DNA of 64,000 bases from NCBI GenBank assembly GCA_017938695.1, contig JAGBBA010000072.1, forward strand, positions 78,444 to 142,443, read 5' to 3'. Each line of letters starts with the position of its first letter. Within the stretch, counting starts at the first letter, position 1. The notes under the pieces are model-generated. The model saw only the letters and a program-made list of their open reading frames with translations, was not told the DNA's origin and searched no databases. The position numbers and the translations under genes are program-made. The stretch is from Clostridia bacterium (GTDB lineage Bacteria; Bacillota; Clostridia; Christensenellales; Aristaeellaceae). Positions 41,475 to 47,859 of the stretch are shown in pieces.

Positions 41475-41510
41475 GCTCTTTTGACCAGACCGTCAAAAGA
41501 GCTTTTTATT
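41475..41510 (+). terminator. Terminator of the cobalamin riboswitch (expression platform)
   Basis: GCTCTTTTGAC (41475-41485) and GTCAAAAGAGC (41492-41502) form a perfect 11-bp stem, followed by TTTTTATT. It ends just 12 nt before the first start codon, so termination would silence the whole operon. Confidence 0.92.
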
Positions 41511-41522
41511 TGGGTGATGGAC

Positions 41523-41783
41523 ATGGCACTGGATGAAAAAAAGCAATGGGCGATCCTGCAATTGCAGGAGAAGCAGCGCAGACTGGGCCGTTTGCCGAAA
41601 AAGGACGACTTTGACGAAACAGACCGCGCCCGCATCAAGGCGTTTCTGGGCCCCTGGCCCCGTGCGCTGGAGGCAGCGGGTCTGAAGGAAGCCAAGCCAA
41701 AGCCGCCCAAGCCCCACAAACGGAAGAAGGCTGCCAACACAGCCGGAAACCATCCGGAAAAAGAAAGGGAGTCATTAGAATGA
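41523..41783 (+). CDS. Small HNH-repeat-like (homing-endonuclease-associated repeat) protein, first gene of the B12 operon
   Basis: 86 aa from the ATG at 41523 with GGGTG 6 nt upstream; an ATG at 41517 is possible. Residues about 20-50, LGRLPKKDDFD...IKAFLGPWPRALEAAGL, match the homing-endonuclease-associated repeat (a small helical DNA-binding unit), present once. No HNH nuclease residues exist. The C-terminus is a basic Pro/Lys-rich tail. It is coupled to the next gene by an ATGA overlap and is the first gene after the riboswitch. It may be a small DNA- or RNA-binding regulator, but this is inference. Confidence 0.75.
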   Translation: MALDEKKQWAILQLQEKQRRLGRLPKKDDFDETDRARIKAFLGPWPRALEAAGLKEAKPKPPKPHKRKKAANTAGNHPEKERESLE

Positions 41784-42457
41784 AAAAGTTCCTGTCCTTG
41801 CTGCTGGTGCTGCTGATGAGCACCGTTCCTGCCCTGGCAGAGGACGCGCAGGTGTATGTGTCCATTTCCGACGATACCGGCGCCCTGGTACTGGCCTATG
41901 AAGCCATTGCCGTCACCGATGCGGATGCCGACGGCGCACTGACCATCTACGACGCGTTGGCCTGTGCCCATGCGGCTAAGCATGAAAACGGCGCAGAGGC
42001 ATTCCTGGCAGAGGAAACGGAGTATGGGCTGTCCCTGATGAAGCTGTGGGGCGTGGAGAATGGCGGCAGCTACGGCTACTACCTGAACGATGCCTCCGCC
42101 TGGAGCCTGCTGGATCCCGTTCAGCCCGGCGACCATGTGAAGTCCTATGCCTTTACCGACCTGGCGGCCTGGTCGGATGCCTACAGCTTTTTTGCGGCCC
42201 CTGCGGCGGAGGCGACCGTGGGTGCAGAAGTGGCGTTGTGCCTTTCCGCTGCCGGGTATGACGAAGCCTGGAACCCCGTGACGCTGGCGGTGGAGGGTGC
42301 CTCCATCACCGTGAACGGTGAAGCCTGCGGCGTAGTGACCGATGCCGAGGGCAAGGCTGTTTTGACCTTTGACCAGCCCGGCGTATATGTGGTCAGCGCG
42401 GTCAGTGAAAACCAGACCCTGGTGCCGCCGGTGTGCCGGGTGACCGTAGCGGAGTAA
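41780..42457 (+). CDS. Secreted DUF4430 (transcobalamin C-terminal-like) protein
   Basis: 225 aa. MKKFLSLLLVLLMSTVPALA is a signal peptide (A-x-A). Residues about 22-128 form a DUF4430 domain: DGALTIYDALACAH, GGSYGYYLNDASAW and PVQPGDHVKSYAFTD. The domain is named for its likeness to the beta domain of transcobalamin and intrinsic factor, which contacts B12. Residues about 140-225 look like an Ig-like bacterial beta-sandwich (GVYVVSAVSENQT). No lipobox or anchor is present. Given the riboswitch and ECF genes, it probably captures corrinoids outside the cell. Confidence 0.88.
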   Translation: MKKFLSLLLVLLMSTVPALAEDAQVYVSISDDTGALVLAYEAIAVTDADADGALTIYDALACAHAAKHENGAEAFLAEETEYGLSLMKLWGVENGGSYGYYLNDASAWSLLDPVQPGDHVKSYAFTDLAAWSDAYSFFAAPAAEATVGAEVALCLSAAGYDEAWNPVTLAVEGASITVNGEACGVVTDAEGKAVLTFDQPGVYVVSAVSENQTLVPPVCRVTVAE

Positions 42458-42460
42458 AGC

Positions 42461-43948
42461 ATGAAGAGATTATGTGCACTGCTGCTGTGCCTGATGATGT
42501 GCAGCACCGCCTGGGCGGAAGCACCCGACCGGGTGGGGGACATTATTGAGGATATTTTGTCCTATGAAATGAACAAAGCCGGTGTGGATTCCATCCAAGC
42601 CTGGATGGACGGCCCCCTGGCCGACGCCGCCGGGAAAAGTGCCGAGTGGTATGTGATCGCTCTGAGCCAGTGGGGGACATACGACTTCACCGCCTATCAG
42701 GCCAAGCTGCGCACCTACCTGGCGGAAACGACCGTGCGGGGTGCAGTCACCCGGCAGAAGTACGCCCTGGCCCTGCGTGCCACTGGCGCGGCGGATGCGT
42801 ACATCCAGGCTGTGATGGAGGATTCCATCGGCCAGCAGGGCATCATGAGCTGGGCCTACGGTCTGCACCTGATGAACCTCGGCTGCACCAGCAAGAGAAC
42901 CTCGGCGGACACGATCATCGAGCAACTTTTGTCCCTTCAATTGCCCGATGGCGGCTGGGCACTAAACGGCGCGGTCAGCGATGTAGACGTGACAGCGATG
43001 GTGTTACAAGCACTTGCGCCCCACGCGCAGCGGGAGGATGTATCCGCCGCCGTGGCTGATGCACTGCAACGATTGTCCCAATGCCAGCTGGACGGCGGCG
43101 GCTTTGCCAGCTACGGCACGCCCAACCCGGAAAGTGCCGCCCAGGTGATGATCGCCCTGTGCGCGCTGGGTATCGACCCCTTGCAGGATGTGCGGTTCAT
43201 CAAAAAAGGCCATACCATTCTGGATGGCATGGCCCGGTATCAGCTGCCGGAGGGGGCATTCAGCCACACCCTGGGCGGTGCGGCCAATGGGAATGCAACG
43301 GTGCAGGTGCTGGGTGCGCTGACGGGGTATCAGCGGATGCTTGGGGCTCAACCGGCTCAGGGCGAATTGCCTGCCCCCCTGGGTTACAAGCCGGTGGCCG
43401 TTGCGGCGATTATGCTCCTCGCCCTGCTGGCCTGCGGCGTTCTGCTGCTGAAAGGCAAACGCCACCCGAAGAACTTCCTGGCGGTGGGCATTCTGGCAGG
43501 GTTACTGGTGGCTGGGGTGCTGCTGACGGACTTCCAGTCCGCAGAGGAATACTACGGCGGTACGCCAGTGGAAAAGCCCAACGCCGTCGGTACGGTAACC
43601 ATGGAGATCCGCTGCGATACGGTGGCTGGCCGGGCGGCGCACATCCCGGCGGATGGTGTGCTGCTGCCGCAAACGGCTTTTGCCATCGCGGAGGGCGACA
43701 CGGTCTACGACATCCTGACGGAAGCGGCGCAGCAGTACAGCCTGCACATGGAAAGCTCCGGTGCGCCGGGGATGATCTACATTGCCGGGCTGGGGCATGT
43801 GTACGAGTTCGACTTCGGCGACCTGTCCGGCTGGATGGTGTTTGTGAACGGAGAATCCCTTTCGGCGGGGTGTGATCAGTATCAGCTGGCCGACGGGGAC
43901 AGCATCCGGTGGCTGTACAGCTGCGACATGGGCAGCGACCTGAAATAA
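42461..43948 (+). CDS. Membrane-tethered intrinsic-factor-like protein: alpha/alpha-barrel, helical hairpin, DUF4430
   Basis: 495 aa, 3 nt after the preceding gene. Residues 1-19 are a signal peptide. Residues about 25-295 form a squalene-cyclase/prenyltransferase-type alpha/alpha barrel with repeats QLPDGGWALNG (160-170), QLDGGGFASYG (209-219) and QLPEGAFSHTLGG (261-273). Two membrane helices (about 310-330 and 338-355) flank a basic loop, KGKRHPK, placing both ends outside. Residues about 376-495 are DUF4430 with LSGWMVFVNGESLSAGC (455-471). Barrel plus beta domain is the architecture of intrinsic factor/transcobalamin, here tethered beside an ECF transporter. Confidence 0.87.
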   Translation: MKRLCALLLCLMMCSTAWAEAPDRVGDIIEDILSYEMNKAGVDSIQAWMDGPLADAAGKSAEWYVIALSQWGTYDFTAYQAKLRTYLAETTVRGAVTRQKYALALRATGAADAYIQAVMEDSIGQQGIMSWAYGLHLMNLGCTSKRTSADTIIEQLLSLQLPDGGWALNGAVSDVDVTAMVLQALAPHAQREDVSAAVADALQRLSQCQLDGGGFASYGTPNPESAAQVMIALCALGIDPLQDVRFIKKGHTILDGMARYQLPEGAFSHTLGGAANGNATVQVLGALTGYQRMLGAQPAQGELPAPLGYKPVAVAAIMLLALLACGVLLLKGKRHPKNFLAVGILAGLLVAGVLLTDFQSAEEYYGGTPVEKPNAVGTVTMEIRCDTVAGRAAHIPADGVLLPQTAFAIAEGDTVYDILTEAAQQYSLHMESSGAPGMIYIAGLGHVYEFDFGDLSGWMVFVNGESLSAGCDQYQLADGDSIRWLYSCDMGSDLK

Positions 43949-43970
43949 GTGGAAGCAAGGAGGGAGAACC

Positions 43971-44840
43971 ATGCGGGGCTTTGCCGATTACAACCCCATT
44001 GCGGCGGCGGTGTATTTCCTGGCGGTGACAGGCATCGCCATGTTCTGCATGGATCCCGTGATCCTTGCATTGTCGCTGGCAGGCGCGCTGGTGACCTTCG
44101 CGCTGCTCTGCGGCCAGGGGGGACGCGCCCACTGGTACACCCTGGGGTTGTTCCTGGTGATGGCACTGATCAATCCGCTGGTGTCCCACAACGGCGTGAC
44201 GGTATTGTTTGTGATGAACCACAATCCCGTGACCCTGGAGGCCCTGCTCTACGGCGTTGCTGCGGCGGCCATGGTGGTGGCGGTGCTGTACTGGTTCCGC
44301 TGCTTTTCCTGCATCATGACCAGCGACAAGCTGCTGTACATTTTCGGCGGATTGTCGCCCCGGCTGGCGTTGATCCTGTCCATGACGCTGCGGTATGTGC
44401 CGCTGTTCGGCCAGCAGGCGAAGAAGGTGAAGCAGGCGCAGACGGCTCTGGGATTATATAAGGAAGACAACCTGATCGACAGCTTCCGGGGCGGCATGCG
44501 GGTGTTCTCGGTGATGGTCACCTGGGCGTTGGAGAACGGCATCATCACCGCCGACAGCATGACTGCCCGGGGCTACGGCCTGGGCAAGCGCAGCCGGTTC
44601 CGGCTGTTCCGCTGGCGGGCCGGGGATGTGCTTTTGCTGACCGGTTCGCTTTTGCTGGCAGGCCTTGCGCTCATGGGCGTGCATGCCCGGGCTTTCACCT
44701 GGTATCCGGCCATCGCGGCGGCACCCATGGATGCCCTGGCCATTGCAGGCTACGGGGCATACGGCGTACTGACGCTGCTGCCCGCCATCATTCACGCAAA
44801 GGAGGCGATTAAATGGCACTGCTTGATATCCAGCATGTGA
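43971..44840 (+). CDS. ecfT: ECF transporter transmembrane component EcfT
   Basis: 289 aa; the start follows AGGAGGGAGAACC. It has five to six hydrophobic helices and the long coupling-helix region LSPRLALILSMTLRYVPLFG, then SMTARGYGLG with the A-R-G motif that docks in the ATPase groove. It transfers ATPase movements to the S component. It overlaps the EcfA gene by 28 nt. Its presence within the riboswitch operon implies a dedicated (group I) ECF complex for a corrinoid. Confidence 0.93.
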   Translation: MRGFADYNPIAAAVYFLAVTGIAMFCMDPVILALSLAGALVTFALLCGQGGRAHWYTLGLFLVMALINPLVSHNGVTVLFVMNHNPVTLEALLYGVAAAAMVVAVLYWFRCFSCIMTSDKLLYIFGGLSPRLALILSMTLRYVPLFGQQAKKVKQAQTALGLYKEDNLIDSFRGGMRVFSVMVTWALENGIITADSMTARGYGLGKRSRFRLFRWRAGDVLLLTGSLLLAGLALMGVHARAFTWYPAIAAAPMDALAIAGYGAYGVLTLLPAIIHAKEAIKWHCLISSM

Positions 44841-46432
44841 GCTTTACCTATCCCGGGCAAACGCGGCCTGCTTTGCAGGACGTGTGCTTTTCGGTGCATG
44901 CAGGCGAAATGCTGGCGGTGTGCGGTGCCACCGGCAGCGGAAAATCCACGCTGCTGCGCCTGTTGAAGCGTGAGCTGGCCCCTTTGGGCGAAAAGACGGG
45001 CCGCATCCTGATGAACGGCGTGCCCCAGGAGGATGTGCCGGAGGCAGAAGCAGCCTATCAGGTGGGGTATGTGATGCAGCGGCCGGAGCAGCAGATCGTG
45101 ACCGACAAGGTGTGGCACGAGCTGGCTTTCGGCCTGGAAAACATGGCTTTGCCCCAGCCGGTGATCGCCCGGCGGGTGGCGGAGATGGCTGCCTATTTCG
45201 GCATGGAGGACTGGTACGACAAGCCGGTGAGCAGCCTCTCCGGCGGCCAGAAGCAGCTGTTGAATCTGGCGGCGGTGATGGTAATGCAGCCCTCGCTGCT
45301 CATCCTGGACGAACCCACCGCCCAGCTGGATCCCATTGCAGCGGCGGAATTCATCGCCACGGTGCGCAAGCTGAACCAGGATACGGGCCTGACGGTGATC
45401 ATCACCGAGCACCGGCTGGAGGAGGTCATCCCCCTGTGCGACCGGTTGCTGGTGCTGGAGCAGGGCCGGGTGCTGGCCTGCGATGAGCCCCGGCAGGTGA
45501 TCGCCAAGCTCCATGACCGGCCGGAACTGCTCTGCGCCATGCCTGCGGCGGCACGGCTGTACCATGCCCTGGGGGCGGACGGCGTGTGCCCCCTCAGCGT
45601 CCGGGAAGGTCGAATGCTGGTGGAGAACTGCCGCGGCCGGGGGCGCGGCCTGCCTGAGGAAGAATGCACCCCTGGCACCCCTGCGCTGGAATGCAAGGAG
45701 GTGTTCTTCCGCTATGACCGCCATGGCCCCGATGTGCTGCAAGGCCTGAACCTGACGGTGCATGAAGGGGAGATCTGCTGCGTTCTGGGGGGCAACGGCT
45801 CCGGCAAGACCACCATGCTCACCGTGGCGGCAGGGCTGAACAAACCCTGCGGCGGCGCGGTGAAGGTGTTCGGCAAAAAGATCAAGGACTACAAGAACCA
45901 GTCGCTGTACCGGGAGTGCCTCACCCTGCTGCCCCAGGACGTGCAGACGGTGTTCCTGTGCAACACCGTGGAGGAGGAGCTGGCCGACGCCCAGGCCGGG
46001 GTGGACATGCTGCCCTTTGACCTGCGTCCGCTGATGCACCAGCATCCCTACGATCTTTCCGGCGGCGAGCAGCAGCTGGTGGCCCTGGCCAAGGTGCTGG
46101 CCACCAAGCCCCGATTGCTCCTGCTGGACGAACCCACCAAGGGCGTGGATGCTGCTGCCAAGGGCAAGCTGATCGGCATACTGAAAGAGCTGAAGGCCCG
46201 GGGCCTGACCATCGTCATCGTGACCCATGATGTGGAGTTCGCGGCCCTGTGCGCTGACCGCTGCGCCATGTTCTTCCGGGGGAGCGTCGTTTCCACCGGT
46301 GCGCCCAGGACGTTCTTCAGCCAGAACAGCTTCTACACCACAGCCGTCAGCCGCATGACCCGGGGCTGGTTCCGCAACGCCGTTACCGTGGAGGACGCGG
46401 CGGCCCTTTGCAGACAGGGGGGCGCGGAATGA
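44813..46432 (+). CDS. ecfA: Fused double ECF ATPase (EcfA-EcfA')
   Basis: 539 aa holding two full ABC domains. Domain 1 has Walker A GATGSGKST (about 38-46), signature LSGGQKQLL and Walker B LLILDEPTAQ. Domain 2 begins near residue 290, with Walker A GGNGSGKTT (about 325), signature LSGGEQQLV and LLLLDEPTKG. Cobalt/ECF ATPases are more often two genes; here both are fused, fixing 1:1 stoichiometry. It drives B12 (inferred) import together with EcfT and the S component, whose start overlaps its stop by 4 nt. Confidence 0.95.
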   Translation: MALLDIQHVSFTYPGQTRPALQDVCFSVHAGEMLAVCGATGSGKSTLLRLLKRELAPLGEKTGRILMNGVPQEDVPEAEAAYQVGYVMQRPEQQIVTDKVWHELAFGLENMALPQPVIARRVAEMAAYFGMEDWYDKPVSSLSGGQKQLLNLAAVMVMQPSLLILDEPTAQLDPIAAAEFIATVRKLNQDTGLTVIITEHRLEEVIPLCDRLLVLEQGRVLACDEPRQVIAKLHDRPELLCAMPAAARLYHALGADGVCPLSVREGRMLVENCRGRGRGLPEEECTPGTPALECKEVFFRYDRHGPDVLQGLNLTVHEGEICCVLGGNGSGKTTMLTVAAGLNKPCGGAVKVFGKKIKDYKNQSLYRECLTLLPQDVQTVFLCNTVEEELADAQAGVDMLPFDLRPLMHQHPYDLSGGEQQLVALAKVLATKPRLLLLDEPTKGVDAAAKGKLIGILKELKARGLTIVIVTHDVEFAALCADRCAMFFRGSVVSTGAPRTFFSQNSFYTTAVSRMTRGWFRNAVTVEDAAALCRQGGAE

Positions 46433-47115
46433 TCGTGATCAAAAACAGCCGGGTGCGGCAGATGCTGCGCTGGGTGATTCCGCTTTTGGCCATCCCTGCC
46501 TTGGTGGCTCTGGGGGCGGCGGTGCTGCCGGAAAAGCAGCATCTGCTGGTGTCCCTGGGGGTGGCCGTGCTGGCGGTGGTGCTGTTCCTCACGGGCTTTG
46601 AGCAGAAAAAAACCGGCGCGCGCCGGATGGTCATCGTATCAGTGATGGTGGCACTGTGCATCGTGGGCCGGATGATTCCCCTGTTCAAGCCGGTGACCGC
46701 ACTGACCATCATCATCGCCATGTATCTGGGGGGTGAGGCCGGGTTCCTCACCGGCGCGCTGGCGGCGGTACTGTCGAACTTCTATTTCGGCCAGGGCCCC
46801 TGGACGCCCTTTCAGATGCTGGCCTGGGGGCTCATCGGCCTGATGGCCGGGTACCTTGCGCCGCTGCTCAAAAAAAGCCGCGCTCTGCTGCTGATCTTCG
46901 GTGTGCTGGCAGGGGCGGCCTATTCCATGGTGATGGACGTGTGGACGGTGCTGTGGTACGACGGCGGCTTCAACCCTGCCCTGTACCTGACGGCCGTGGC
47001 GGCGGCATTGCCCCACACGGCGGTGTATGCACTGTCGAATTTCGCTTTTCTGTGGTTCCTGGCCAGGCCCTTCGGCGAAAAGCTGGAAAGGGTCCGGGTC
47101 AAGTATGGTGTGTGA
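46429..47115 (+). CDS. ECF transporter S component, probable cobalamin-specific
   Basis: 228 aa from the ATG at 46429, which overlaps the EcfA stop (ATGA). Two N-terminal helices (about 9-55) precede an S-component core of six helices with YLGGEAGFLTGALAAVLSNF and FGQGPWTPFQM (about 105-140), typical of the S-component loop-helix transition. Relatives of this type include CbrT-like B12 subunits, but the substrate is inferred mainly from the riboswitch and DUF4430 genes in the operon. It is the last gene, with no terminator before the convergent SDR. Confidence 0.88.
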   Translation: MIVIKNSRVRQMLRWVIPLLAIPALVALGAAVLPEKQHLLVSLGVAVLAVVLFLTGFEQKKTGARRMVIVSVMVALCIVGRMIPLFKPVTALTIIIAMYLGGEAGFLTGALAAVLSNFYFGQGPWTPFQMLAWGLIGLMAGYLAPLLKKSRALLLIFGVLAGAAYSMVMDVWTVLWYDGGFNPALYLTAVAAALPHTAVYALSNFAFLWFLARPFGEKLERVRVKYGV

Positions 47116-47118
47116 GGA

Positions 47119-47829
47119 TCATTCCTCCAGCGACCAGCCGTGGTCGCCGTGGTAGATCATCTGCCGGGTCATGCCGCCGTCGATACAGATGTTTTCGCCG
47201 GTGATGAACCCGGCTTTTTCTGTGCACAGAAACATGACCATGTGGGCGATATCCATGGGATGGCCCACCCGGCCCGCAGGCTGCTGGGTCGCATCCGACC
47301 CGTGATAGACGGTGTAGGCGGTGTCGATCCACCCGGGGGAGATGGAGTTCACGCGCACTTTGCCAGCCAGGGATACCGCCAGCGCGTGGGTCAGCGCGGC
47401 GATGCCGCCCTTGGCAGCGGTGTAGCTTTCGGTTTGGGGCTGGCTCATGCGGTCGCGGCTGGAGGACAGGTTGATCACGCTGGCCCCGGGGGTAAAGTGG
47501 GGCATGAACAGCTTGGTGAGGTAAAACGCCGCCGTGACGCCCACGTTCAGCGCGTGGGTGAAGTCCTCCCAGGTGCACTGGTCGATGCCCTTCATGGCCG
47601 GGGGCGCATTGTTAATGAGCACATCCACCCGGCCGTGCTGGCTGATGACTTGCTGTGCAAAAGCCTCCAGGGTGGCCTTGTCGCCGATGTCGCCCCGGAA
47701 GGTGCAGCCCTCCTGGATGTCGATGGAACAAACGGTGGCTCCGGCCTTTTCAAAGCATTCGCACAAGCAGCGGCCGATGCCCTGGGCACCGCCGGTAATG
47801 ACCACGACCTTCTGGTCAAAGCGTTCCAT
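47119..47829 (-). CDS. Short-chain dehydrogenase/reductase (classical SDR)
   Basis: 236 aa from the ATG at 47829 after AAAGGAGCGCAAACC. It shows the NAD(P) loop TGGAQGIG (about 13-20), NNAPP, the catalytic Ser in NLSSSRD, and YTAAK (Tyr-x3-Lys). ENICIDGGMT is the usual C-terminal element. It likely oxidises or reduces a sugar or sugar-derived alcohol. It lies 30 nt after the GH3 gene on the same strand and is probably co-transcribed. Its stop codon is 3 nt from that of the convergent B12 operon. Confidence 0.93.
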   Translation of the reverse strand: MERFDQKVVVITGGAQGIGRCLCECFEKAGATVCSIDIQEGCTFRGDIGDKATLEAFAQQVISQHGRVDVLINNAPPAMKGIDQCTWEDFTHALNVGVTAAFYLTKLFMPHFTPGASVINLSSSRDRMSQPQTESYTAAKGGIAALTHALAVSLAGKVRVNSISPGWIDTAYTVYHGSDATQQPAGRVGHPMDIAHMVMFLCTEKAGFITGENICIDGGMTRQMIYHGDHGWSLEE

Positions 47830-47859
47830 GGTTTGCGCTCCTTTCTGCATGGCCGGGCA

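Noticed and set aside
41523-41783. Homing endonuclease in the B12 operon
   Set aside because: Only the associated helical repeat is present; no HNH, LAGLIDADG or GIY-YIG catalytic motif exists in the 86 residues.
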